Source: Opitutaceae bacterium
Lineage (GTDB): Bacteria > Verrucomicrobiota > Verrucomicrobiia > Opitutales > Opitutaceae
Assembly: GCA_015075305.1 (NCBI GenBank)
Contig: JABTUS010000003.1
Span: 1-64,000, forward strand
Reading direction: 5' to 3'
DNA length: 64,000 nt
Made by a program: the position numbers and the translations under genes. The notes beneath the pieces are model-generated. The model did not search any database and was not told the origin of the DNA. It was given only the letters and a program-made list of their open reading frames with translations. Positions 44,822 through 55,618 of the stretch are shown here, in pieces. Within the stretch, counting starts at the first letter, position 1; every line of letters starts with the position of its first letter.

Positions 44822-47800
44822 ATGAACAGCAGCACCGTCGAAACGACCGAAACCAGCTCACGGCCCTCCGGGCTTCCAAAGAAGCAGGGGCTATACGACC
44901 CATGGTTTGAGCATGACGCTTGTGGCGTCGGCTTTGTGGTGGACATCAAGGGTCGGAAATCGAACAAAATCGTTCAGGACGGCCTGCAAATATTGCGCAA
45001 TCTCGATCATCGGGGCGCCAGCGGAGCTGAAGTGAATACAGGCGACGGCGCGGGAATTCTGATCCAGATGCCGGATGCATTCTTTCAAGATGCCTGCAGA
45101 AACACGCGCATCAATCTTCCTCCGGCGGGTGAGTACGGATGCGGGCTGATTTTTCTTCCGCGCAACCCGAACGTTCGCCGCAGGATCGAAGAGCGTTTTG
45201 AGCAGATCGTGCAGGCCGAGGGGCAGGTTTTCCTGGGTTGGAGAACCGTGCCAACCAACAGCGCTTCACTCGGGGATACAGCACTTTCATGCGAGCCCTT
45301 CATGCGCCACGCTTTCATTGGGCGCGGGCCTGATGTGACTGATTCCGCCGCCTTCGAGCGCAAGCTGTTCGTCATTCGGAGACGCACCTACTCGGAAATC
45401 CGAACCTCGACTCTTTCGGGTGCCGAATCCTGGTATGTGGCCAGTCTTTCTCACAAGACACTGGTGTACAAGGGCATGCTGACTACGGATCAAGTGTCGC
45501 AGTATTTTCCTGACCTCACTCATCCGCTGATGGACTCGGCGCTGGCATTGGTTCATTCACGTTTCAGCACAAACACGTTCCCGAGCTGGGAGCGCGCCCA
45601 CCCCTATCGTTATCTCGCCCACAACGGGGAGATCAACACTCTCCGGGGCAACATCAACTGGATGCACGCCCGGGAGGCGCTTTTTGAGAATGCGCTGTTC
45701 GGCGAGGATATTCAGAAGATCCTTCCCATCATCAATCCGAACGGCAGCGACTCGTCGATGTTCGACAATACGCTTGAGCTGCTCGTGCTCGCCGGACGCC
45801 CGCTCGCGCACGCGATGATGATGATGATTCCAGAACCTTGGTCGAATCACGAGTCGATGGATGAAGCGCGGCGCGCCTTCTACCAGTATCACTCCTGTCT
45901 CATGGAGCCGTGGGACGGCCCGGCCTCGATCGCTTTTACCGATGGCAGGCAGGTGGGGGCGATTCTGGATCGCAACGGGCTTCGCCCATCGCGCTACTAC
46001 GTGACCAAGGACGGCGTTGTCATCATGGCATCGGAAGCCGGCGTGCTCGATGTTGCTCCCGAGGATGTCGTCACCAAGGGCCGTCTTCAGCCGGGTCGCA
46101 TGTTTCTCATCGATACCGAGCAGGGCCGCATCATTGAGGATGAGGAGATCAAGCGCGAAATCTGCGGTGCGCAACCGTATGCGAAGTGGCTCAAGGAGCA
46201 TCTGGTCAAGCTGCATGATCTCCCTGAGGCGCCCAAGGTTGAGCCTCCCGATCATGAGACGCTGCTGCAACGGCAGATCGCCTTCGGGTACACTCATGAG
46301 GACGAGCGTTTGCTGCTCACGCCGATGGCCCGCGACGGTGTCGAGGCGATCGGTTCCATGGGCAACGATTCGGCGCTCGCGGTCCTGTCGAACAAGCCGC
46401 GACTGCTCTACGACTATTTCAAGCAGCTTTTCGCCCAGGTCACGAATCCTCCGATTGACTGCATCCGCGAGGAAATCGTCATTTCGGCCGAGACACGTCT
46501 TGGATCAGAGGGAAACCTTCTCAATCCGCAGCCCACCGCCTGTCGTCGCGTTGAATTGAAGTGGCCCATCCTCACGAACGAGGAGTTCGCGAAGATCCGC
46601 CGCACCCACCTGCCGGGCCTGCGCGTGGGTGTGCTGCCGATTCTCTTCCGCGTGACTCGTGGAGAGAAGGGTCTCGCAAAGTCCATGGAGGAGCTCTCGA
46701 TCATGGCGCGCCGCATGATCGAGGAGGAGGAGAACAACGTCCTCATCCTCAGCGATCGCGGGGTGACGCATGACTATGCGCCCATTCCCGCGCTCCTTGC
46801 CGTGGCTGGTCTGCATCACTATCTCATCCGCGAAGGCCTGCGCACGCGTGTCAGCCTGGTGCTGGAAACGGGCGAGGCGCGCGAGGTTCATCATTTCTCG
46901 CTGCTGATTGGCTACGGCTGCAGCGCGATCAATCCCTATACGGCGTTCGAGACGATCGATGACATGATCCGCGAGGGCCACCTCACCAACATTGATCACA
47001 AGACCGCCTGCAAGAATTTCGTGAAGGCTGGTTCGAAGGGCGTGATCAAGGTGATGTCGAAGATGGGCATTTCCTCCATCCAAAGCTACCGCGGCGCACA
47101 GGTTTTCGAGGCTCTTGGGCTCAAGCAGGACGTTGTTGATCACTACTTCACCTGGACGCCTTCGCGCGTCGGCGGCATTGGACTGGATGTCATAGCACAG
47201 GAGGTGCTCATCCGTCATCGGGCTGCGTTTTCGGATCGCACGGCAAATCAAGTGCTTCCCACTGGCGGTCTCTATCAATGGCGCTCCAGCGGAGAGGCGC
47301 ATCTTTTCACGCCGGAGTCCATTCACTTTCTCCAGAAGGCGGTGCGCACGGGAAGTGTTTCCGCATACAAGGAGTACGCCAGGCGGATCAATGACCAGTC
47401 GGCGACCTTGTGCACACTGCGCAGTCTGCTGCGGTTCAAGGCCGGCGCGCCCGTTCCGCTCGCGGAAGTTGAGTCCGCCGCCTCGATCATGAAGCGTTTC
47501 AAGACCGGCGCGATGTCCTATGGCTCCATTTCCAAGGAGGCGCACGAGACGCTGGCGATCGCGATGAATCGCATCGGGGGAAAGTCCAACACGGGCGAGG
47601 GCGGGGAGGATCCGGAGCGCTTCAAGCCGCTGCCGAATGGAGACTCGAAGAATTCCGCGATCAAGCAGGTCGCGTCGGGGCGTTTCGGCGTGACGAGCGA
47701 ATACCTGGTGAGCGCGAGGGAGCTTCAAATCAAGATGGCGCAGGGGGCGAAGCCCGGCGAGGGAGGCCAGCTGCCCGGAACCAAGGTGTATCCCTGGATC

Positions 47801-49453
47801 GCCAAGACCCGGCACACCACCGCGGGTGTCGGCCTGATTTCGCCGCCACCGCACCACGACATCTACTCGATCGAGGATCTTGCGGAGCTCATCCACGACC
47901 TCAAGAATGCGAACCGCGATGCCCGCATCAGCGTGAAGCTCGTGGCCGAAGTCGGCGTGGGCACCGTCGCTGCCGGTGTTGCGAAGGCGCATGCCGATGT
48001 CGTTCTGATTTCCGGTTACGATGGAGGCACCGGCGCGTCTCCGCAGACTTCGATTCATCATGCGGGACTTCCCTGGGAGCTCGGGCTGGCTGAAGTGCAC
48101 CAGACGCTTGTCCTGAACAATCTGCGCTCGCGCATAGCTGTTGAAACCGATGGACAGCTCAAGACGGGGCGCGATGTGGTCGTCGCCGCACTCCTCGGTG
48201 CGGAGGAGTTCGGGTTTGCCACGGCGCCTCTCGTCGCCACGGGCTGCATCATGATGCGCGTCTGCCATCTGAACACGTGTCCGACGGGTGTGGCCACGCA
48301 GGATCCTCAGCTTCGGGCCCGCTACACGGGCCGGCCCGAGGATGTTGTGAACTTCATGACATTCATCGCGGAGGACATGCGCGAAATCATGGCCGAGCTC
48401 GGATTCCGCACCATTGAGGAGATGATCGGTCGCGCGGACAGGCTAGAGGCTGCGAAGGCTGTCAGTCATTGGAAGGCGAAGGGGCTCGATTTCTCGAACA
48501 TCCTCTACCAGCCCGATGTCGGACCGGAGGTCGGTCGATTCTGCCAGATCAAGCAGGACCACGGCCTCGACCGCTCGATGGATCTGACTTCCCTGCTCAG
48601 GATCTGCGAACCGGCGATTGAGCGCGGCGAGAAGGTCATCGCCGAGCTGCCCATCAGGAATGTGCATCGCGTCGTTGGAACCATCACCAGCAGCGAGATC
48701 ACCAGGAGGCATGGCGCCAAGGGGCTTCCAGACGACACGATCCGGATTCATTTCAACGGATCCGCAGGCCAGAGCTTCGGCGCCTTCATGACACGCGGCA
48801 TGACCTTTACCCTTGAGGGCGACGCCAATGACTACATCGGAAAGGGGTTGTCCGGGGGAAAGATCATCCTGTATCCGCCGAGGCAGTCCACGTTCGTGCC
48901 TGAGAACAACATGATTGCAGGAAATGTCGCGCTCTATGGAGCCACCGCCGGCGAGATCTACATCTGCGGCATGGCGGGCGAGCGTTTCGCCGTGCGCAAT
49001 TCCGGGGTCAATGCGGTCGTGGAGGCGATCGGCGACAACGGATGCGAATACATGACGGGCGGCCGTGTCGTTGTGCTTGGACGGGCGGGGCGCAATTTCG
49101 GAGCCGGCATGTCCGGAGGCGTGGCCTACGTGCTTGATGAAGCCGGTGATTTCGCAAAGCGGGTCAACCTGCAGATGGTCGCCGTCGAGAAAGTCGAGTC
49201 AGCCAGGGATGTGGCAGAACTGAAGGGGCTCATTGAAAAGCATCTCTCCCACACCCGGAGCCGGCGTGCGGAAACAGTGCTGCGCACCTGGGACAGCATG
49301 CTGCCCAAGTTCGTCAAGGTGATGCCGAAGGACTACAAGCGCATGCTCGCCTGCATTGAGCGCGCCCAGGCCCAGGGCCTCACCGGAGACGAGGCCATCA
49401 TGGCTGCATTTGAAGAGAACGCCCGCGACCTTTCGCGCGTGGGCGGCAACTGA
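44822..49453 (+). CDS. gltB: Glutamate synthase (NADPH) large subunit
   Basis: 1,543 residues. Makes two glutamates from glutamine and 2-oxoglutarate with GltD. The N-terminal glutamine amidotransferase domain begins at the catalytic Cys34 ([13 protein letters not shown]); residues 1-33 would be removed as a propeptide. The central and FMN-binding TIM-barrel domains include [20 protein letters not shown] and [19 protein letters not shown]. The 3Fe-4S cysteines are in [12 protein letters not shown] at ~1142-1153. The C-terminal GXGXG beta-helix domain ([15 protein letters not shown]) is complete. It is followed 30 bp later by gltD. Confidence 0.98.
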   Translation: MNSSTVETTETSSRPSGLPKKQGLYDPWFEHDACGVGFVVDIKGRKSNKIVQDGLQILRNLDHRGASGAEVNTGDGAGILIQMPDAFFQDACRNTRINLPPAGEYGCGLIFLPRNPNVRRRIEERFEQIVQAEGQVFLGWRTVPTNSASLGDTALSCEPFMRHAFIGRGPDVTDSAAFERKLFVIRRRTYSEIRTSTLSGAESWYVASLSHKTLVYKGMLTTDQVSQYFPDLTHPLMDSALALVHSRFSTNTFPSWERAHPYRYLAHNGEINTLRGNINWMHAREALFENALFGEDIQKILPIINPNGSDSSMFDNTLELLVLAGRPLAHAMMMMIPEPWSNHESMDEARRAFYQYHSCLMEPWDGPASIAFTDGRQVGAILDRNGLRPSRYYVTKDGVVIMASEAGVLDVAPEDVVTKGRLQPGRMFLIDTEQGRIIEDEEIKREICGAQPYAKWLKEHLVKLHDLPEAPKVEPPDHETLLQRQIAFGYTHEDERLLLTPMARDGVEAIGSMGNDSALAVLSNKPRLLYDYFKQLFAQVTNPPIDCIREEIVISAETRLGSEGNLLNPQPTACRRVELKWPILTNEEFAKIRRTHLPGLRVGVLPILFRVTRGEKGLAKSMEELSIMARRMIEEEENNVLILSDRGVTHDYAPIPALLAVAGLHHYLIREGLRTRVSLVLETGEAREVHHFSLLIGYGCSAINPYTAFETIDDMIREGHLTNIDHKTACKNFVKAGSKGVIKVMSKMGISSIQSYRGAQVFEALGLKQDVVDHYFTWTPSRVGGIGLDVIAQEVLIRHRAAFSDRTANQVLPTGGLYQWRSSGEAHLFTPESIHFLQKAVRTGSVSAYKEYARRINDQSATLCTLRSLLRFKAGAPVPLAEVESAASIMKRFKTGAMSYGSISKEAHETLAIAMNRIGGKSNTGEGGEDPERFKPLPNGDSKNSAIKQVASGRFGVTSEYLVSARELQIKMAQGAKPGEGGQLPGTKVYPWIAKTRHTTAGVGLISPPPHHDIYSIEDLAELIHDLKNANRDARISVKLVAEVGVGTVAAGVAKAHADVVLISGYDGGTGASPQTSIHHAGLPWELGLAEVHQTLVLNNLRSRIAVETDGQLKTGRDVVVAALLGAEEFGFATAPLVATGCIMMRVCHLNTCPTGVATQDPQLRARYTGRPEDVVNFMTFIAEDMREIMAELGFRTIEEMIGRADRLEAAKAVSHWKAKGLDFSNILYQPDVGPEVGRFCQIKQDHGLDRSMDLTSLLRICEPAIERGEKVIAELPIRNVHRVVGTITSSEITRRHGAKGLPDDTIRIHFNGSAGQSFGAFMTRGMTFTLEGDANDYIGKGLSGGKIILYPPRQSTFVPENNMIAGNVALYGATAGEIYICGMAGERFAVRNSGVNAVVEAIGDNGCEYMTGGRVVVLGRAGRNFGAGMSGGVAYVLDEAGDFAKRVNLQMVAVEKVESARDVAELKGLIEKHLSHTRSRRAETVLRTWDSMLPKFVKVMPKDYKRMLACIERAQAQGLTGDEAIMAAFEENARDLSRVGGN

Positions 49454-49483
49454 CACGACCCAACACCTCAGACACAATTTCCC

Positions 49484-50962
49484 ATGGGAAAGCCAACTGG
49501 ATTCATTGACTACCTGCGCGAACTGCCCGTCGACCGCACGCCCACCGAGCGTGTGCGCGACTGGAAGGAATTCCACCAGCACATGGAGGAGAAAAAGCTC
49601 CGCCAGCAGGGTGCGCGCTGCATGGACTGCGGAGTCCCCTTCTGCCACACGGGAAAGCTCCTGAACGGCATGGCCTCCGGCTGTCCGATCAACAACCTGA
49701 TCCCCGAGTGGAATGACTTGATCTATCGGGGGCGCTGGAAGGAGGCGCTGGACCGCCTTCACAGCACGAACAACTTCCCGGATTTCACGGGGCGCGTGTG
49801 CCCGGCCCCCTGCGAGGGATCATGCGTTGTCGGCATCAATGCGCCGCCGGTCACGATCAAGAACATCGAGGTCTCCATCATCGACCACGGCTTCGACGAA
49901 GGCTGGGTCACCCCTGAAATTCCCAAGACTCGCACGGGCAAGAAGGTTGCTGTCATCGGCTCGGGTCCGGCGGGTTTGTCGGCCGCGGCGCAGCTCAATC
50001 GCGCGGGCCACACGGTCACCGTCTTTGAACGGGAGGACCGTCCGGGAGGCCTGCTGATGTATGGCATCCCGAACATGAAGCTGGACAAGAAGGACGTCGT
50101 GCTGCGCCGCATCCAGGTGCTGGAGAAGGAAGGCATCAAGTTCATCTGCAACGCCAACGTGGGGGAAAACGTCGAACCGCAGATATTCCTCCGCGAGTTC
50201 GATGCCACTGTCATCTGCACGGGGGCAACACAGCCGCGCGATCTCCCGATCGAGGGCCGGTCGCTCAAGGGCGTGCACTTCGCGATGGATTTCCTTACCG
50301 AGAACACACGGGCGCTGCTCAATGCAAGGACCGCTCCGATCAATGCAAGGGACAAGGATGTGGTGGTGATCGGCGGAGGGGACACCGGCACCGACTGTGT
50401 CGGCACGTCCATGCGTCATGGCTGCCGGAGTCTCGTGCAGATTGAGATTCTGCCGAAGCCTCCGCAGGAGCGCGCTGCGGACAATCCCTGGCCGGAATGG
50501 CCGAAGGTCTACAAGATGGACTACGGGCAGGAGGAGGCGGCGGCAAGATTTGGCGCTGATCCGCGCATCTATCTGACAACCGTGAAGAGGTTCATCGGTG
50601 ACGATCAGGGCAACCTGAAGGAACTGGTCACCGTCGAGATCAAGTGGGAGAAGAACGAGAAGGGGCAGTTTGTTCCGAAGGAGGTGCCAGGCACCGAAAG
50701 GACGCGTCCCGCCCAACTCGTTCTTCTTGCGATGGGTTTTCTCGGACCCGAGCAGGCGCTGCTCAAGGAGTTCGCGGTGGAGACTGATCCACGCTCCAAC
50801 ATAAAGGCTGAACACGGCAAGTTCACCACCAGCATCAAGGGCGTGTTTGCCGCCGGCGACTGCCGTCGCGGCCAGAGCCTGGTGGTCTGGGCGATCAACG
50901 AAGGCCGCGGTGCGGCACGCGAGTGCGACCGTTACCTGATGGGATCGACGGATCTTCCGTGA
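49484..50962 (+). CDS. gltD: Glutamate synthase (NADPH) small subunit
   Basis: 492 residues. Passes electrons from NADPH to GltB. N-terminal 4Fe-4S cysteines are in [19 protein letters not shown] and [12 protein letters not shown]. The FAD-binding motif is [16 protein letters not shown] and the NADPH-binding motif [20 protein letters not shown]. The C-terminal FAD contact is [23 protein letters not shown]. Length is normal. It forms an operon with gltB. Confidence 0.97.
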   Translation: MGKPTGFIDYLRELPVDRTPTERVRDWKEFHQHMEEKKLRQQGARCMDCGVPFCHTGKLLNGMASGCPINNLIPEWNDLIYRGRWKEALDRLHSTNNFPDFTGRVCPAPCEGSCVVGINAPPVTIKNIEVSIIDHGFDEGWVTPEIPKTRTGKKVAVIGSGPAGLSAAAQLNRAGHTVTVFEREDRPGGLLMYGIPNMKLDKKDVVLRRIQVLEKEGIKFICNANVGENVEPQIFLREFDATVICTGATQPRDLPIEGRSLKGVHFAMDFLTENTRALLNARTAPINARDKDVVVIGGGDTGTDCVGTSMRHGCRSLVQIEILPKPPQERAADNPWPEWPKVYKMDYGQEEAAARFGADPRIYLTTVKRFIGDDQGNLKELVTVEIKWEKNEKGQFVPKEVPGTERTRPAQLVLLAMGFLGPEQALLKEFAVETDPRSNIKAEHGKFTTSIKGVFAAGDCRRGQSLVVWAINEGRGAARECDRYLMGSTDLP

Positions 50963-51066
50963 TTGGCTGAACCATTGCCCGTGTCCGTGGTGCTCCGACG
51001 CTGGGGTGCCGCGGGCAAATCATTTCAGATCGCGGTCTCCCCGCCGAACTTGAATGATCGGCGCTC

Positions 51067-51528
51067 ATGCCTTCCCGTCCGATACCTGGTTCAACCGGCG
51101 CCGTTCTGACGTGCCTGCCGTCCCCCTATGTTGCGCATCCGGGGACCGGCCTGCTTTACTTGCCGCGCTTTCTTGCCAAGTGCCGCTACGTCAAGGAGCA
51201 CGGATCACTTCCGCCCAGTTACGCGAAGAACTTCAAGCGCGGACTCGACCGGTTTCTCTGTCTCCATCTCCGGATTGATCCTGCGGAAGTGGAGCGCCTG
51301 GTGGCCGAATCGCCGGACGATGCCGCTGTCGAAGCTGGTTTGAAGCGACTCCTCCCCTCGGATGTGCGCGCTGCCGCCTGGAACCGGGAACTTGTCCAGA
51401 AGGGGCTAACCACCGAGGGCCAGAAATTTCTTGCCGAGGCACTCACGGCGATGGGCTGTGCCGATCGCGCCGGCGAAATTCGGACGGTCCCGGACTTGAT
51501 TGATTTCGACGAAGGCCGGATCGAGTAG
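51067..51528 (+). CDS. DUF5069-like protein
   Basis: 153 residues. The stretch LLYLPRFLAKCRYVKEHGSLPPSYAKNFKRGLDRFL resembles the start of the DUF5069 family (LPRxxxKxR...GxLPxxY), small all-helical proteins found often in Verrucomicrobiota. The C-terminal half is helical and acidic, ending DLIDFDEGRIE. Function unknown. It could be an operon partner of the small gene 48 bp downstream. Confidence 0.7.
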   Translation: MPSRPIPGSTGAVLTCLPSPYVAHPGTGLLYLPRFLAKCRYVKEHGSLPPSYAKNFKRGLDRFLCLHLRIDPAEVERLVAESPDDAAVEAGLKRLLPSDVRAAAWNRELVQKGLTTEGQKFLAEALTAMGCADRAGEIRTVPDLIDFDEGRIE

Positions 51529-51576
51529 GTCCGTCGAGAAAACAGGGAACACTCTATTCGTGACCTCCGGGCGTGG

Positions 51577-51951
51577 ATGGCTACACTGCGGCCCAAGATG
51601 GTCAAAGGACAGAGAGTGGTTTGCACGAATGACACGTTTCCCGCGTTGATTCGGGCGCTGTACAAGCAGTTGCCGGTCAAGGGCGACACCTACACCATTC
51701 GCGAGGTGTTCCTGGGCAGGGAAAAGGTGGTCAAGGGCGGCGACACCGCCACCGTCGGACTGCTGTTGGAGGAACTGAAGAATCCACCGGATCCCTTTCA
51801 TCAGGGAAAGCAGGAACTCGGCTTTTCGTCAGAACGATTTGCTCCGCTCGACGAACTGCCGCCTGAGGAGGCGGAGGAAGAGGCTTTTGAGGTCATTGGC
51901 GCGGGTGCAAAGCAGGAAAAATATCTTCCGTTCGACGTCAGCAGCAATTGA
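51577..51951 (+). CDS. Small protein of unknown function
   Basis: 124 residues. A beta-rich first half (KGQRVVCTNDTF, GDTYTIREVFLGREKV) suggests a small barrel of the SH3-like kind, followed by an acidic tail (DELPPEEAEEEAFEVI). An alternative start at 51598 (MVKGQRVVC) would give a more typical N-terminus. No known motif; function unknown. Confidence 0.65.
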   Translation: MATLRPKMVKGQRVVCTNDTFPALIRALYKQLPVKGDTYTIREVFLGREKVVKGGDTATVGLLLEELKNPPDPFHQGKQELGFSSERFAPLDELPPEEAEEEAFEVIGAGAKQEKYLPFDVSSN

Positions 51952-51982
51952 GCGGGCCTTCTTCGCAGCGAATTCAAAAGGT

Positions 51983-52678
51983 TCAAGTGTGCTGACTGGC
52001 GGGGGCAGGGGGCTGGGGGCTGACGTCGTCATAGGGCGTTGGATCGGGTAGTCCCGCGGCGACGAACGCCTCGCGCCGCTCCACGCAGGTTCCGCATCTC
52101 CCGCAGTGCACGGCGCCGCCTTTGTAGCAGGACCAGGTGCGCGAGAAGTCGACTCCGAGCCTGTGTCCTTCCGAAACGATTTCACCCTTGGTCATCGCGA
52201 TGAATGGACGGAGCAACTGCACTCCCGCATAGGTTCCGAGTCGCATGGCGTCCCCCATCGCCCGCATGAAGTCCTCGCGGCAGTCGGGATAGATTGCGTG
52301 GTCTCCACCGTGCGCAGCGATGACCAGCCCCTCGGCTCCGGCGCTTTCAGCGAAACCGCAGGCGATGCTGAGCATGATCGCGTTGCGGAAAGGCACCACC
52401 GTCTGCTTCATGTTTTCCGCTGCGTAGTGACCTTCAGGGATGGCGCCCCCGGATTGCAGCAGATCAGAGGCGAAGAGCTGGTTGATGAATGGCAGCGCGA
52501 TCTTCTCGTGTAGCAAGCCAAGCCGCTGCGCATGTTCGAGTGCAAAGGGCAGCTCGCGTGCATTGTGCTTGGCTCCGTAGTCAAAACTGGCCACCGCCCG
52601 AACCGTATGGCGGGCGCGGGCCCAGTACAAGGCGGTGACCGAATCCATGCCTCCGGAACAAAGGACAACAACGTTCAT
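51983..52678 (-). CDS. queC: 7-cyano-7-deazaguanine synthase
   Basis: 231 residues. Converts 7-carboxy-7-deazaguanine to preQ0 with ATP and ammonia in queuosine synthesis; QueF (25157-25543) carries out the next step. PP-loop motif LCSGGMDSVTALYWA is at the N-terminus. The zinc site near the C-terminus has CYKGG, then HCGRCGTCVERREAF. GLVIAAHGGDHAIYPDCREDF is also typical. Length is normal. Confidence 0.96.
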   Translation of the reverse strand: MNVVVLCSGGMDSVTALYWARARHTVRAVASFDYGAKHNARELPFALEHAQRLGLLHEKIALPFINQLFASDLLQSGGAIPEGHYAAENMKQTVVPFRNAIMLSIACGFAESAGAEGLVIAAHGGDHAIYPDCREDFMRAMGDAMRLGTYAGVQLLRPFIAMTKGEIVSEGHRLGVDFSRTWSCYKGGAVHCGRCGTCVERREAFVAAGLPDPTPYDDVSPQPPAPASQHT

Positions 52679-52741
52679 TGTGAGGAGAGTCGGAAGGTAG
52701 GTGTGGAGAGCCGCGCCTTTACGGCCAATTCGCGGTCATCC

Positions 52742-53173
52742 CTATTTGGCGGCAATGACGACGCAGGCGGAGGGACCGCCGGGAATCAGGGAGGCGTCGA
52801 TGCCCTGGTCGAACGTGGCGAACCGGCCGCCGTGTTTGATCGCGAGCGCGAGCAGGTAGATGTCAGTGAGGTTGCCGGCGGCCGGGAGTCTGGGAAAATA
52901 CCGGGAGTCCGACAGTGAAATATCGTCGGGCAGGAACCGGTGGGCAGGATCGGCCAGAAGGCTCGCCAGAAATCGGCGGGCTTTTTCGGGTGAACCAGGT
53001 CCATCGGGATAGCCAGGGTGTCCGAAGATGCGCAGAAAGCCGTTCTGGGTGATCGGGCAGGTGGCCCATCCCGCGGGGCGCACCTGCCGGATCAGGGCCT
53101 TGGCCCGCACGTGGTGCTCGTGCCGCGAGTCCGTCAGAGCGAGCAGCACATTGACATCGAGCAAGGTGATCAT
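52742..53173 (-). CDS. vapC: VapC-type PIN-domain toxin
   Basis: 143 residues. Predicted RNase toxin. PIN-domain acidic residues are visible: Asp6 in ITLLDVNVLLAL, an Asp in NLTDIYLLALA, and one in FATFDQGIDAS. The motif CPITQNGFLRIF is typical of the TA_system_VapC subgroup. It overlaps the antitoxin gene by four bases (ATGA). Codon use and GC content look like the surroundings. Confidence 0.9.
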   Translation of the reverse strand: MITLLDVNVLLALTDSRHEHHVRAKALIRQVRPAGWATCPITQNGFLRIFGHPGYPDGPGSPEKARRFLASLLADPAHRFLPDDISLSDSRYFPRLPAAGNLTDIYLLALAIKHGGRFATFDQGIDASLIPGGPSACVVIAAK

Positions 53174-53463
53174 CGTGAACGGGCGCGGAGCGTTCGCTGG
53201 GAGTCCTGTTCTTCGATTTCATCTCGGATTGCGCGGATCTTTCTTGTCGTGATGACGGGCGAACCGCGTTTGCGCCTAAGAACCAGGAACCCCAGTTCGT
53301 TGACCTCGCATCTGTCGGGATCGGGATTGTCCATTTCGGGAGGCGGCCGGATTTCACGGCGCAGGGCGCTTTCGACGATGGCTTTGAGGGTGGTGCGCCT
53401 GCGGGCAGCGACAGTCTTCGCCTCAATCAGCAAGTCGTCGGGAAGATCGAGCGTGGTCTTCAT
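53170..53463 (-). CDS. vapB: VapB-type antitoxin
   Basis: 97 residues from the ATG at 53463 (MKTTLDLPDDLLIEAK), after a longer open start at 53499 that adds only weak sequence. Ribbon-helix-helix DNA-binding domain at the N-terminus (TTLDLPDDLL, then RRRTTLKAIVESALRR). The remainder is basic and probably binds the toxin. It is the upstream partner of vapC. Confidence 0.88.
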   Translation of the reverse strand: MKTTLDLPDDLLIEAKTVAARRRTTLKAIVESALRREIRPPPEMDNPDPDRCEVNELGFLVLRRKRGSPVITTRKIRAIRDEIEEQDSQRTLRARSR

Positions 53464-53529
53464 GCTGGGTGAGAGTATGGGAATATGGGTGATTGGCAAG
53501 CTTGTGGCGTGGCACCCCTGCCGGGTGCA

Positions 53530-54936
53530 TCACCTCCCAGCGGCGCTGGCTTGGCCCAGCGATGCACGGTAGGCATCGCAGCGGGCGCGCAGTTCGTCGA
53601 GAGCCTTGTGATCTCCCTCTTGTTCCGAGAGGTCGCGCTCCTCGTGCGGATCGGCGGAGAGGTCGAAGAGCTCCTCCACCAGCGGCTGCGTATCGGGATA
53701 GCGGATGTACTTCCAGCGTTCGGTGCGAACCCCCTCAACCTTGGGGATCGGGCGGCGCCCCGGGTCGGTGAAAACGTGCTCGTAGTACCAGTCGGCATGC
53801 ACGCGCGCTGCGGGGTCGAGAAGCACCGGGCGAAGATCGGTGCCCTGCATGCCTGAGGGAATGGATATTCCGGCAAGCGCGAGGATCGTGGGAGCCAGAT
53901 CGATGTTGAGCACCATGGCCGTGCGGCGTCCGCGTGTGGAGGCGGGCAGGCGCGGGTCCGCGATGATGAGTGGAAGACGGATCGATTCCTCGTACATGAG
54001 CCATTTCCCGGAGAGGCCATGCGCACCCATGAACACGCCATGATCAGAGGCAAGAATGACGACCGTGTTGCGATCGAGTCCTCGTGCGGCCAGCGCCGCG
54101 TGCACCTGGGCCACGGCGAGATCGGCCCGCGCGATGTAGGCATTGCGCTGTCGTACGTTGCTCTCGAAGGCACTCCGCGAGCCGATGAGGCGCGGCGAGG
54201 CGGCGAGGCTTTCGCGCACGACCGCGGGCAGCCGCTCAAATGCTGCGCGCGTGAGTGTGACAGGTGGTGTGATGGGCCCTGCATCGGGCGGCGGGGTGAA
54301 CTCGGGATCCGGGTAGTTGAGCGGACCATGCGGTTCCTTCAAGGCCATGATGAGGCAGAACGGCTTGTCGCGAGGCGTGGAGTCGAGGAACTCGACCGCC
54401 TTTTCAGTCATGACTGTCGTGAGATAACGGGTGTGCCCGTTCTCCGTCTGGCGAAATGAGACGCTCTGGGGAAATCCGTACCAGAGATCGAACAGGTGCG
54501 CGGGCAGGGCGCGGCGTTCGTCGACCTCGGGGGAACCCACGGCGAATTTTCCGAGATAGGCCGTGCGATAGCCCTGCTCCCGGAGCAACACGGGAAATGT
54601 GAGCGAGAGCTGGGCGTCCGAAAGCGGCTTCTTGAAATCCTCGATGCCGTGCCGGCGCATGTACTGGCCCGTGAGAATGCTGGCGCGGCTGCAGCAGCAG
54701 ATTGCGGTTGTTGCGAATGCATTTTCGAAGAGGATGCCTTCGGCTGCGAGCTGATCCATCGCCGGCGTCCGGGTTCCGAGATGGCCGGTCGCACTCATTC
54801 CATCGTACGGCTGGTCGTCGGTGAGGAAGAAGACGATGTTGGGGCGGCCCGCCTCCGGCGCACCAAAAGCCGCCAGCGCGGCCACCGTGCCGATCAGAAG
54901 CGGGGAGATGAGACGTGCGGACAGGTTGATTGGCAT
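53530..54936 (-). CDS. Sulfatase (S1 family) with CxCxR activation motif
   Basis: 468 residues with a signal peptide (residues ~5-25, ending FGA). N-terminal metal site NIVFFLTDDQPYDG. The activation site reads CCCSR (80-84): the Cys and Arg are in place but the usual Pro/Ala at position three is Cys. Later blocks GYRTAYLGKFAVG and VVILASDHGVFMGAHGLSGKW are intact. The overall form resembles the branch that includes heparan- and mucin-type sulfatases. It is the last gene of the minus-strand carbohydrate block. Confidence 0.92.
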   Translation of the reverse strand: MPINLSARLISPLLIGTVAALAAFGAPEAGRPNIVFFLTDDQPYDGMSATGHLGTRTPAMDQLAAEGILFENAFATTAICCCSRASILTGQYMRRHGIEDFKKPLSDAQLSLTFPVLLREQGYRTAYLGKFAVGSPEVDERRALPAHLFDLWYGFPQSVSFRQTENGHTRYLTTVMTEKAVEFLDSTPRDKPFCLIMALKEPHGPLNYPDPEFTPPPDAGPITPPVTLTRAAFERLPAVVRESLAASPRLIGSRSAFESNVRQRNAYIARADLAVAQVHAALAARGLDRNTVVILASDHGVFMGAHGLSGKWLMYEESIRLPLIIADPRLPASTRGRRTAMVLNIDLAPTILALAGISIPSGMQGTDLRPVLLDPAARVHADWYYEHVFTDPGRRPIPKVEGVRTERWKYIRYPDTQPLVEELFDLSADPHEERDLSEQEGDHKALDELRARCDAYRASLGQASAAGR

Positions 54937-54940
54937 GGTT

Positions 54941-55575
54941 CTACTTCCTGGAGTTTCTCGCGGGCGGCGTCCGTGGCGGAGGACCCGCGGACTTGGCCGG
55001 ATGATAGGGCACCTGCCCTTGCCGCGTCAGGGCGGTGGACTCGATGTAGGACGCGGCTACTCTTGAGCCGTCGGCGCCTTCCAGAGATCAAAACCATCGT
55101 CGGCATTCTCCCAGGCGCGGCAGCCGCGGAAGACGTTTCCCGAGCCGACATCAAATTTCGCGCCGAAGCCATCGGCGTTCTGGCCACGGGTGGGGTAGTC
55201 GACATTGCGGTAGGATTCGCAGTCGAGGACTAGCGTATCGCTTGCGGGCGCACCGAGGTTGATGCCGGTGTTCTGATTGGCGTGCGCGCGACAGCGCTCG
55301 ATGGTGTTGTGATGACCGGTGACCGAGATGCCGAAGCCGGCGGCACTGGTGACTTCGATGCCGGTGAGGTGCCAATGGTCTCCAGTTACAGAGAAACCAT
55401 GAGCGCGGCGGTCCTTGCCTGCGCCGGAGAAATCGAACACCGGTCGCTCGTGTCCGGCGGCCTCGGTGCCCCCGGCCCCGGCCCGTCCGGAGGGAGCGAC
55501 AAAGATCGTTGCCGCGTTTGTGCCGACGACAAACACCGCGGCGGAAAAGACGCAGAGAAGGGAGGTGAATGTCAT
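54941..55575 (-). pseudogene. Pectate-lyase-like (PL9-type) beta-helix gene, degraded
   Basis: An ORF from the ATG at 55575 to a stop at 55057 gives 172 residues: a signal peptide (MTFTSLLCVFSAAVFVVGTNA), TIFVAPSGR, then an abrupt jump to ERPVFDFSG, followed by beta-helix rungs (HNTIERCRAHANQNTGI) and DDGFDLWKAP. PL9 lyases are usually at least 350 residues, so rungs are missing both inside and after this point. Past the stop, a different frame stays open from about 55069 to a stop at 54941 (SYIESTALTRQGQVPYHPA), which looks like the original C-terminus. Both deletions and the frameshift argue for a pseudogene. No active enzyme is expected. Confidence 0.7.
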
Positions 55576-55618
55576 GGGAAACGAGAGCTCGGCCTGGTTG
55601 GACCCACGGCGCTCGAGA

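Noticed and set aside
46505-48268. 587-codon frame opposite gltB
   Set aside because: High-GC mirror frame of a strongly conserved gene.
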